Below, piece after piece: positions 57,504 through 64,000 of a DNA stretch of 64,000 nucleotides. The stretch's first letter is position 1, and the number at the start of each line of letters is the position of its first letter. This stretch comes from Amycolatopsis nalaikhensis (GTDB taxonomy: Bacteria; Actinomycetota; Actinomycetes; Mycobacteriales; Pseudonocardiaceae): NCBI RefSeq assembly GCF_030264295.1, contig NZ_CP127173.1, positions 3,727,501 through 3,791,500 of the forward strand, given 5' to 3'. A program made the translations under genes and the position numbers. The notes under the pieces are model-generated. The model had not been told where the DNA came from. It saw only the letters and a list, made by a program, of their open reading frames with translations, and did no database searches.

Positions 57504-58694
57504 TCAGCCGCGCAGGGCCTCGGAAAGCTTGATGCGGCTGCCGATGCGCAGGACGCTGTTGCCGTAGATCTTGCCGCCCAGCCAGGTGAGCAGCGCGACG
57601 AGCGCGACGGTCAGCCCGAGGGAAAGCGCGATCTCCCAGCCCGCCGCCGCGCCGGTCGCGATCCGCGCGGGCATCAGGATCGGCGAGAGCAGCGGGATGA
57701 GCGAGATGACCTTGGCCGCCGAGCCGGACGGGTCCTGCAGCAGCAGGTTGAACCCGGCGACGAACCCGATGATGAGCACGATGTTGATCGGCCCGACCAC
57801 GGACTGGGTGTCCTCCTGCCGCGAGACGAGTGAGCCCAGCGCGCCGTAGATCGTCGCGTACAGCAGGAAGCCGAGCAGGTACCAGAGCAGACCCCACAGC
57901 AGCGCGCCGCCCGCGAAACCGGACAGGCTGAACACCCCGGTCGCGGACGCCGCGACCAGACCGGCGCCGGCGAGGATCACCAGCTGCGTCAAGCCGACCA
58001 GGCCGAGCCCGATCACCTTGCCCAGCAACAGCTGCCACGGCCGCACACTGGCGAGCAGGATCTCCACGACCCGGCTCGACTTCTCTTCGACGACGCCCTG
58101 GGCGACCATCATCCCGTAGGTGATGATGCTGATGTAGAGCAGGAACGCGACGATCAGCCCGACGACGAGCCGTTCGGTGTGGTCGGCCGGTTCCGGGGAG
58201 AGCGCGTCGTCCTGCACGTGGGTGCCGTTGACCTGGGCCATCACCTCGGCGGGCTCGAGCTGTGCGGACGACAGGACGCCGTCGAGCACCTGCTGCTGCG
58301 CCACCTGGTCGAGCACCGTGCGCAGCTGCTTGTCCAAAGTGGACTTGTAGGTGGCGGTCAGCTTCGCCGCGCTGCCGGAGACGAGGGCGTCGAGGTCGCC
58401 GTCTTCGACCTTCTTGCGGCCCTCGGCGGGATCGGTGATGGTGACGGTCGAGATCTGCTGGCCGGAGCGCGCCGCCTGCGTCTGCAGCTGTTGCGCGATC
58501 CCGATGGCCTGCCCGGTGAGCCCGACGGTGCTCTTGTCGGCCGACCCGGCCAGCGCGGACTGGAAGCCGACGTAGCCGAGCAGCAGCGCGAGCATCACGA
58601 CGGTGCCGATCACGAAGGACCGCGTCCGCAGCCGCGTGTTCAGCTCGCGCTTCATGACGAGCCAGACGGCCCGCCGTCCACTCAACGTCCTCAT
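57504..58694 (-). CDS. ABC transporter permease, NatB-like
   Basis: 396 aa from ATG 58694 (ATGA overlap with the ATPase stop). One N-terminal helix (RSFVIGTVVMLALLLGYVGF) is followed by an outside domain of about 150 residues and five C-terminal helices. The cytoplasmic motif GMMVAQGVVEEKSSRVVEIL (EEK-x-x-R-x-x-E-x-L) is diagnostic of the ABC2_membrane_3/NatB group. Known relatives export Na+ or act in bacteriocin/drug resistance. Last gene of the four-gene XRE-led operon; a strong terminator follows. Confidence 0.92.
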   Translation of the reverse strand: MRTLSGRRAVWLVMKRELNTRLRTRSFVIGTVVMLALLLGYVGFQSALAGSADKSTVGLTGQAIGIAQQLQTQAARSGQQISTVTITDPAEGRKKVEDGDLDALVSGSAAKLTATYKSTLDKQLRTVLDQVAQQQVLDGVLSSAQLEPAEVMAQVNGTHVQDDALSPEPADHTERLVVGLIVAFLLYISIITYGMMVAQGVVEEKSSRVVEILLASVRPWQLLLGKVIGLGLVGLTQLVILAGAGLVAASATGVFSLSGFAGGALLWGLLWYLLGFLLYATIYGALGSLVSRQEDTQSVVGPINIVLIIGFVAGFNLLLQDPSGSAAKVISLIPLLSPILMPARIATGAAAGWEIALSLGLTVALVALLTWLGGKIYGNSVLRIGSRIKLSEALRG

Positions 58695-59599
58695 CGTTCC
58701 CCCTTGTCGGACACGGCGTCGCGGAAGAGCTCGGTCAGCGACCGGCGGCGCCGGCTGAACTCGGTGACGGGCCCGGTCGCCAGCGCGGCGGCGAGCACGG
58801 CCTGGTCGTCGGCGCTGGGGTCGAGCCCGAGCACGGTGGTGGCGCCCTCTTCGAGCACGCGAACCCCGGGCAGCCCGGCGGCCCAGCCAGGTTGCGCACC
58901 GGGAGCGGTGACGACGAGCTTGCTGCCCCCGCCCGCGGTCAGTTCGGCGACGGTCCCGACGGCGACCATCCGTCCACTGCGGATGATCCCGACCCGGTCG
59001 CAGAGCCGTTCGACGAGGTCGAGCTGGTGGCTGGAGAAGACAACGGGCACCCCGGCGGCGGCCTTCTCCCGCAGGACACCGCTCATGACGTCGACGGCGA
59101 GCGGGTCGAGGCCGGAGAAGGGCTCGTCGAGGACGAGCACGGCGGGATCGTGCACGAGCGCGGCGGCCAGCTGGACGCGTTGCTGGTTGCCGAGGCTGAG
59201 CTTCTGCACCTCGTCTTTGCGGCGTTCGGCGAGGCCGAGCCTGCCGATCCAGTTCTCGGCGTTGCGGTGGGCCTCGTTGGCGCTGAGGCCGTGCAGCTCG
59301 GCGAGGTAGACGAGCTGGTCGAGCACTTTCATCTTCGGGTAGAGCCCGCGTTCCTCCGGCATGTAGCCGATGTGGGTGCGGGTCTCGTGGGTGATCTTCC
59401 GGCCCCCGAACCGGACTTCCCCACCATCGGCGGCGAGCACGCCGAGCGCGATCCGCATGGTGGTGGTCTTCCCGGCACCGTTGCTGCCGACGAAGCCGAA
59501 GAGCTCCCCGGCGCGGACGTCGAACGAGACGCCGTCGAGCGCGACTTTGGCGCCGTAGCGCTTGGAGATCCGGTCGATCTCCAGTGTCCCCTCAGTCAT
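58691..59599 (-). CDS. ABC transporter ATP-binding protein, NatA-like
   Basis: 302 aa from ATG 59599 (MTEGTLEIDRISKRYG). Walker A GSNGAGKTT, Q-loop GYMPEERGLYPKM, signature LSLGNQQRVQLAAAL, Walker B VLVLDEPFSGLDP, and switch SSHQLDLVERLCD. The LSLGNQQ signature and the C-terminal extension of about 80 residues fit NatA-type ATPases. It overlaps the upstream membrane protein by 8 bp and the permease by 4 bp, so the complex is made in register. Confidence 0.95.
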   Translation of the reverse strand: MTEGTLEIDRISKRYGAKVALDGVSFDVRAGELFGFVGSNGAGKTTTMRIALGVLAADGGEVRFGGRKITHETRTHIGYMPEERGLYPKMKVLDQLVYLAELHGLSANEAHRNAENWIGRLGLAERRKDEVQKLSLGNQQRVQLAAALVHDPAVLVLDEPFSGLDPLAVDVMSGVLREKAAAGVPVVFSSHQLDLVERLCDRVGIIRSGRMVAVGTVAELTAGGGSKLVVTAPGAQPGWAAGLPGVRVLEEGATTVLGLDPSADDQAVLAAALATGPVTEFSRRRRSLTELFRDAVSDKGER

Positions 59600-60140
59600 T
59601 CCCCATCCCCTCTGCGAAGTCATCGGGATCGTCATCCGGCAGCGACCACCCGAGCACGATCTGCGGGAGCGTGCTCCCGGCGGCGAGCAGCGCGGAAAGC
59701 ATCATGGCGCCACGGATCCCGCCATCCTCAGCGCGCGCGACGACGAGGCCGTAGACGAGCGCGAGGATCATGAGCCAGACAAGAGTTTGGTAGGCCACGA
59801 AGGTGACCCGGTGCCGCCACTCGCGTTCCCGTTCGTCGAGCAGCCGCGAGAAGCTCCCGGTCATCCGGCCGGTGAGGATCCGCAGCAGCGTGAAGACAAC
59901 GCCGCCGAAGACGAGGCTCCCGGCCCACAGCCCGGTGAAGACCCAGTCGTTCACGAGGGTGAAAACGCAGGCCCCGCAGATGAGAACGAGATCAGCGGCA
60001 CCAAGGGCGACGGCGAGTGGCCGCCGGTGGCGCCGATCGCGCCACCCGGGCAGCTTCCGAGCGCGGGCGAGTTCTTTTTCATCGAGCTTGTCGAGCTGCC
60101 GTTCCCAGTAGGCCGCGAGCCGGCCTCGCTGTTCGGTCAT
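59592..60140 (-). CDS. Hypothetical four-helix membrane protein
   Basis: 182 aa from ATG 60140 (ATGA overlap with the XRE stop). A charged N-terminal helix (MTEQRGRLAAYWERQLDKLD) precedes four membrane helices (VALGAADLVLICGACVFTLV, WAGSLVFGGVVFTLLRILTG, VAYQTLVWLMILALVYGLVV, MMLSALLAAGSTLPQIVLGW). Family not recognised. Coupling to an XRE regulator and an ABC exporter suggests an accessory or sensing subunit. Confidence 0.82.
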   Translation of the reverse strand: MTEQRGRLAAYWERQLDKLDEKELARARKLPGWRDRRHRRPLAVALGAADLVLICGACVFTLVNDWVFTGLWAGSLVFGGVVFTLLRILTGRMTGSFSRLLDEREREWRHRVTFVAYQTLVWLMILALVYGLVVARAEDGGIRGAMMLSALLAAGSTLPQIVLGWSLPDDDPDDFAEGMGND

Positions 60141-60406
60141 GCTCCCCCCTCGCGGTAGACCTGGGTGGACAAGGGCGTGAAGGGCTCCCGGCTGAAGACG
60201 GCTTCGACAGGCAGGTCGAAGACGGCGCAGATCCGGAAGGCCAGATCGAGACTCGGATAGTGGTCACCACGTTCGAGGGCACCGATGGTTTGCGGGTTGA
60301 CCTCGACGGCGGAGGCAAGCGCGGCCCGGCTCATCCCGCGTTCGGCGCGAAGCACGGGGAGCCGGTTGTAGATCGGCAGCTCCTTGCCACGTCTGACCGG
60401 ACTCAT
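60137..60406 (-). CDS. XRE/Cro-family HTH regulator
   Basis: 89 aa from ATG 60406. Essentially a lone Cro/CI HTH: LRAERGMSRAALASAVEVNP, then QTIGALERGDHYPSLDLAFR and ICAVFDLPVEAVF, with short extensions. It is of the YozG-like single-domain type often coupled to small membrane proteins and ABC exporters. On the coding strand TTGACG, 17 bp, AACAGT upstream may be the operon promoter. It heads the operon XRE-membrane protein-ATPase-permease, all overlapping. Confidence 0.9.
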   Translation of the reverse strand: MSPVRRGKELPIYNRLPVLRAERGMSRAALASAVEVNPQTIGALERGDHYPSLDLAFRICAVFDLPVEAVFSREPFTPLSTQVYREGGA

Positions 60407-60503
60407 GAACTTACTGTTGCAAAAACCCAACGGGTCGTCAACTTAAGAGAACATCAAGGCTGGGTGTCCACAGACGAGAGACATAGACTGCCGGGCGGCA
60501 GCG

Positions 60504-60535
60504 CCGCTGGCCGCCCACGACGGACCGGCCAGCGG
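60504..60535 (-). terminator. Hairpin terminator after glpD
   Basis: A 10-bp stem CCGCTGGCCG / CGGCCAGCGG with a 12-nt loop, lying 16 bp beyond the glpD stop and upstream of the XRE operon. Confidence 0.7.
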
Positions 60536-60550
60536 AGGCCCGAGGCAGAC

Positions 60551-62088
60551 TCACCCAAGCCCGGCAAGCGACTTGTCGACAAGCTCGGCAACCCGAGGAG
60601 CGGCAGCCTCGGCATCAGAGGGAATGAGGGCCAACCGAGTCCGACGCTCCAGGACATCGGCGACATCGAGAGCCCCCTCATTCCGGACGGCCCAAACAAC
60701 CTCAGCAGCGGTGATCTCGGTCCCGGAAGCCACGGGAGCAGCAAACTCGGCATCCAACGAGCCCAAGGCGGCTACCCGAGGAGCCTCGGTCCCATAGAGC
60801 GAAACCATCCGCGGAGGAGCATCGACTAGGGCGAGACTCGCCCGCGGAGCGGCCCCGAGCAACGGCAACCGCGAGGTCCGACAGGGAGAAGCGGAAAGCC
60901 CGGCCAACCGAACGGCGGCATCAACGGCATCCTCAGCCATCCGCCGATAGGTGGTGAGCTTCCCCCAACGACGGTCAGCAACCCATCGGAACCAGCCAAA
61001 ACGGCATGCTTCCGAGAAAGATCGGCCGACCGCCCACCACCTTCCACCAACGGCCGCAACCCGGCATAAGACCCAGCGACATCGTCCCGAGTAAGAGGCT
61101 GAGCCAGTACTGAGGAAGCCAACGACAGCAGGAAGTCCACATCGGACTCAGGAACGGAAGGAACATCAGGGATGTCCCCGGAAACGGGCTCATCGGTAAG
61201 CCCGAGATAGACCCGCCCATCCGGCTGAGGAAGAAGAAAGACGAACCGGTTGGTCTCCCCGGGAACCCCGATGTTGACGGAGGTGGTCCCCATCGGAACG
61301 GTCCCAGGGGCAAGCACGAGATGAGAGCCGAGCGAAGGCCGCAGCCGCACAGATCCGGTCAACGTCCCGGCCCAAACGCCAGTAGCGTTGATCACCTGCC
61401 GAGCGTGGATGTCAAAAGAAGAACCGGAAACCCCGTCCCGAACCCGCACTCGATCAGCGGAAAGAGAAGAAGCCGAAACCCGGGTCAGGATCCGAGCGCC
61501 AAAGGAAGCCGCCGTGCGAGCCAGGGAGACGACCAGCCGAGCGTCATCGGTCAAAGCACCGTCATAGGCCAGCAAGGCACCGCGAAGACCACGCGCGGAA
61601 AGCCCAGGAGCCAAAGCCAAAGCCTCGGCGGCGGGAATCGAACGAGGCCGAGGAAGCACCGAAGAAGGAGTACGAGCAGCCCGCCGAAGACCATCCCCAG
61701 CCCGAAGTCCAGCCGAGACGATGGCTTCCTGAACCCGGGAAGTACTGGGGTAGAGAGGAAAAAGCTGAGGCATGGCCCGAGTGAGGTGCGGCGCGGTGCG
61801 CATCATGAGAATCCCGCGCTCGACAGCGCTCTCATGTGCCAGCCCGAGCTCACCATGGGCGAGATACCGAAGCCCGCCATGAACCAGCTTGGACGACCAC
61901 CGCGAAGTCCCGAAAGCAAGATCCTGGGCCTCGACAAGGGCAACGGACAGCCCGCGCGAAGCGGCGTCGAGAGCGATCCCGGTCCCGGTGACCCCGCCGC
62001 CGACCACGACGACGTCGACACGCTCACCCGCGGCCAGCTCCGCGAGCTCACGTTCGCGGCGCCGCGCGTTGAGCGAGCCGGAGTTCAC
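60551..62088 (-). pseudogene. glpD: Glycerol-3-phosphate dehydrogenase with a one-base frameshift
   Basis: From GTG 62088 (GTGA overlap with tetR) the protein has the FAD Rossmann motif VDVVVVGGGVTGTGIALDAA, then FGTSRWSSKLVHGGLRYLAH, NATGVWAGTLTG and AGSDGLLTVVGG. Just after this, at 60959-60961, one A is missing on the coding strand (GGAAG instead of GGAAAG). With it the text continues KLTTYRRMAEDAVDAAVRLA to the normal C-terminus ending at 60551, about 512 aa in all. It oxidises glycerol-3-phosphate at the membrane. Third positions use T far more often than neighbouring genes (GCT, TCT, CTT, CCT). Order glpD-tetR-AGPS-like equals that of mycobacteria. Confidence 0.88.
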
Positions 62089-62729
62089 GGCTTCAGCGCC
62101 GCGTCGAGCACGTGCGTGAACTCGGCCATCAGGTCCGCCTCGGTCACGTCCACCGTCGCCGGCCGCAGCGAGAACGCGAACGACTGGACCACCAGCAGCA
62201 CCGCCCGGGACTGCGCCGCGACCGGTGCCCGCCGGATCGAGCCGTCCTGGTGACCGGCCTCCAGCAGGTGGTGCAACGCCTGCTCGGCGAACTTCTGGGT
62301 CCCGCCGAGCCGCTCCACGATGTACGGCAGCACCAGTTCGGGGTCGACGTCGAGCAGCGTGCGGAACAGCGGGTCGGTCGCCAGCGCGCGGACCCCGGCC
62401 GAGGCGATGGTCACGAGCCGCTCGCGGCTGTGCGCCGCCTCCGCGCCGCGCTCGGTCGCCGTGCGCAGGAGCCCGCTGAACTCCCTGGTCATCAGGGCCG
62501 CGAGCACGCTGCGGACGTCCGGGAAGCGGCGGTACACCGTCATCCGGCTGACGCGCGCGGTCCGGGCGATCTCGGCGAGTGTGGTGCGGCGCACACCGAC
62601 GGCCAGCACGCACGAGCGCGCGGCGTCGAGCAGCACGTCATCGGCCACCCGCGTCGCCGTCTGGCGGCTGCGGGTGTCCGCGAGCGCGGAGGATCCCGCG
62701 GTCTGCGTGGTGTGACGTTTAACGTCCAT
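62085..62729 (-). CDS. TetR-family regulator of the glpD locus
   Basis: 214 aa from ATG 62729. HTH: VLLDAARSCVLAVGVRRTTL, then AEIARTARVSRMTVYRRFPD; the ligand domain has VTIASAGVRALATDPLFRTL and LDVDPELVLPYIVERLGG. A tail of about 25 residues precedes the HTH. It overlaps glpD by 4 bp and diverges from the FAD-binding oxidase starting at 62746, with only 16 bp between start codons. Its start region is covered by palindromes (62710-62738), so it probably represses both directions, perhaps in response to a glycerolipid intermediate. Confidence 0.92.
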   Translation of the reverse strand: MDVKRHTTQTAGSSALADTRSRQTATRVADDVLLDAARSCVLAVGVRRTTLAEIARTARVSRMTVYRRFPDVRSVLAALMTREFSGLLRTATERGAEAAHSRERLVTIASAGVRALATDPLFRTLLDVDPELVLPYIVERLGGTQKFAEQALHHLLEAGHQDGSIRRAPVAAQSRAVLLVVQSFAFSLRPATVDVTEADLMAEFTHVLDAALKP

Positions 62730-62738
62730 ATGTCACAC
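62710..62738. promoter_or_regulatory. Operator region between tetR and the FAD oxidase
   Basis: GTGTGAC-N15-GTCACAC (62710-62716 and 62732-62738) encloses a second perfect dyad GACGTT-T-AACGTC (62714-62726). Both overlap the tetR start codon and lie directly upstream of the GTG at 62746. Confidence 0.6.
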
Positions 62739-62745
62739 TGTAGTC

Positions 62746-64000
62746 GTGAACGCGCTCATTGACCACCGCCTCCGGCGGTCCTGGACCCCGGAAGCCGCCG
62801 ACGCCGCCCAGCTGCCCGTGCGCGCGGCCAGGTGGCTCGACCAGCGTATCGGTCCGATCGCTCCCAGTGCTGCCCCGGAAGCGAACGAGTCGGTGAAAAT
62901 ACCGTCACCGAAACTTTCGGAAGCTGCGTCCGACGCGCTCGCGAAGGTGGTCGGCGCGGAAAACGTGCTGGTGGACGACGCGGCGCGGCTCGCGCGGGCC
63001 ACCGGACTGTCCTACCTCGACCTGCTGCGCCGCCGTTCGCCCACCGCGGACTTCCCGGTGCCCGACGCCGTCGTGCTGCCCGCCGATCCGGACGAGGTCC
63101 AGGCCGTGCTCGAGGCCTGCGTCCGGCACGACGTCGGCGTCGTGCCCTTCGGCGGCGGCACCTCGGTGGTCGGCGGCGTCGCGGCGCTGCGCGGCGGCAA
63201 GACGGCGGTGATCGCGCTCGACCTGGTCCGGCTCGACGCGCTCGTGTCGGTCGACGCCGAATCGCGCATCGCCGTCCTGCAGGCGGGTGTCCGCGGTCCC
63301 GAAGCCGAGCGGCTCCTCGGCGGGCACGGCCTGACGCTCGGGCACATCCCGCAGTCGTTCGAGCGAGCCACCATCGGCGGGTTCGCCGCGACGCGCTCGG
63401 CCGGGCAGGCGTCGTCGGGCTACGGGCGCTTCGAAGACATGGTGACCGGCGTGCGGCTGGCGACTCCGCGCGGCGAGTGGAAGCTCGGCGTCGCGCCCGC
63501 GTCCGCCGCCGGACCCGACTTGCGCCAGCTCGCGGTCGGCAGCGAGGGCACGCTCGGCGTGATCACCGAGGTCGCGCTGCGGGTGCGTCCACAACCGCCG
63601 GTCCGGCGTTACGAGGGTTACGCGCTGCCGGGCTGGGCGGCGGGCGCGGCGGCCGTGCGGGACCTCGCGCAGCACCACGCGCTCGCCGACGTCACGCGGC
63701 TGTCCGATGTGGACGAGACCGAGGTGTCGCTGGCGCTGAACGCGGGCCTCAAGACGACGGCGCTGCGCCGTTACCTCGCCGCGCGCGGGGTGCGGCGGCC
63801 GTGCTTCCTCATCGTCGGCTGGGAGGGCACGGCGCACGACGTGGCGCTGCGCCGCCGCGAGACCGCGCGGCGGCTGAAGGCCGCGGGTGCCGTGCGCGTC
63901 GGCAAGGCGCTCGGCGAGTCGTGGCGGCACGGCCGGTTTGCCGGGCCGAGGCAGCGGGACGCGTTGCTGGACCGCGGCGTCTGCGTCGAGACGCTGGAGA
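62746..64000 (+). CDS. FAD-binding oxidase, alkyldihydroxyacetonephosphate synthase-like (partial)
   Basis: Starts at GTG 62746 and runs open to the window end; 418 codons are visible. The PCMH-type FAD domain is clear: VVLPADPDEVQAVLEACVRH, PFGGGTSVVGGVAALRGG, GHIPQSFERATIGGFAATRS, QASSGYGRFEDMVTGVRLAT and QLAVGSEGTLGVITEVALRV. The N-terminus (LRRSWTPEAADAAQL) fits AGPS, which makes the ether bond of ether lipids; bacterial members often have unclear substrates. The neighbours glpD and TetR match the mycobacterial Rv2249c-Rv2251 order as I know it, suggesting a glycerolipid role. Confidence 0.9.
   Translation, partial: MNALIDHRLRRSWTPEAADAAQLPVRAARWLDQRIGPIAPSAAPEANESVKIPSPKLSEAASDALAKVVGAENVLVDDAARLARATGLSYLDLLRRRSPTADFPVPDAVVLPADPDEVQAVLEACVRHDVGVVPFGGGTSVVGGVAALRGGKTAVIALDLVRLDALVSVDAESRIAVLQAGVRGPEAERLLGGHGLTLGHIPQSFERATIGGFAATRSAGQASSGYGRFEDMVTGVRLATPRGEWKLGVAPASAAGPDLRQLAVGSEGTLGVITEVALRVRPQPPVRRYEGYALPGWAAGAAAVRDLAQHHALADVTRLSDVDETEVSLALNAGLKTTALRRYLAARGVRRPCFLIVGWEGTAHDVALRRRETARRLKAAGAVRVGKALGESWRHGRFAGPRQRDALLDRGVCVETLE

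Overview
The window is GC-rich (about 70% or more), uses GTG/TTG starts freely and has many 1-4 bp stop/start overlaps. This points to a high-GC actinobacterium. Several gene neighbourhoods match mycobacterial ones as I know them: SpoU methyltransferase, DUF2537 protein, sepH and serC; and glpD, TetR and an AGPS-like flavoprotein (compare Rv0881-Rv0884c and Rv2249c-Rv2251). With the 79-87 bp intergenic hairpin repeats, I infer a member of the Pseudonocardiaceae, probably Amycolatopsis or a relative. This is inference, not a database result. It reads as ordinary chromosome carrying one insertion sequence. I saw no tRNA, rRNA, CRISPR array or biosynthetic gene cluster.

Layout. 1-6.6 kb: end of an NCS2 purine permease, an anchored exported protein, a frameshifted MarR next to an MFS exporter, an NAD(P)-binding protein divergent from a frameshifted LuxR-type regulator, then a degenerate GC-rich repeat. 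6.6-11.4 kb: stress and iron region with an iron box, arylamine N-acetyltransferase, Fe/Mn superoxide dismutase, heme oxygenase (second iron box and a palindromic operator), TetR and a GCS2 ligase. 11.5-16.1 kb: SpoU, DUF2537, an internally duplicated membrane protein, YjbR-like protein, SepH. 16.1-21.6 kb: histidine kinase and response regulator divergent from a lipoprotein-adaptor-ATPase-permease export operon. 21.8-25.3 kb: GT87-like glycosyltransferase, serC and small proteins. 25.3-30.1 kb: beta-lactamase-fold hydrolase beside a translationally coupled ATPase-permease-kinase-regulator operon. 30.2-32.6 kb: EphD-like hydrolase/SDR fusion and its TetR. 32.6-38.4 kb: second citrate synthase divergent from ureABCFGD. 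38.4-42.9 kb: secreted lipase, TetR, NCS1 permease with a Cys-rich tail, pdxH. 43.0-44.1 kb: IS5-like element inside a copy of an intergenic repeat. 44.2-51.6 kb: MFS, DUF3558 lipoprotein, TetR with two paralogous MBL hydrolases, aldose epimerase, GNAT, amidohydrolase, Uma2 protein. 51.7-60.4 kb: acyl-CoA dehydrogenase divergent from TetR, PfkB kinase, main citrate synthase, photolyase, and a four-gene XRE/membrane/ABC operon. 60.5-64.0 kb: frameshifted glpD, TetR and the start of an AGPS-like flavoprotein.

Five recognisable genes (MarR, LuxR-type, a membrane protein at 24.2 kb, an ABC ATPase at 29.3 kb, glpD) are each broken only by one-base indels, mostly in short homopolymers, while both sides of each break read as good protein. 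That pattern suggests sequencing or assembly error at least as strongly as real decay.

Functional themes are central carbon and PLP metabolism (two citrate synthases, serC, pdxH, glpD), nitrogen scavenging (urease, purine permeases), oxidative and iron stress (SOD, heme oxygenase, iron boxes), and several self-contained regulator-plus-target modules whose palindromic operators are visible. No wholly novel system is certain. The best candidates for new biology are the NCS1 permease with a C-terminal cysteine cluster, the duplicated membrane protein at 13.0-14.5 kb, the orphan iron box with a hairpin at 6.7 kb, the two intergenic repeat families, and a recurrent palindrome (TCCACTGTGGA) inside genes that is spelled with otherwise rare codons.
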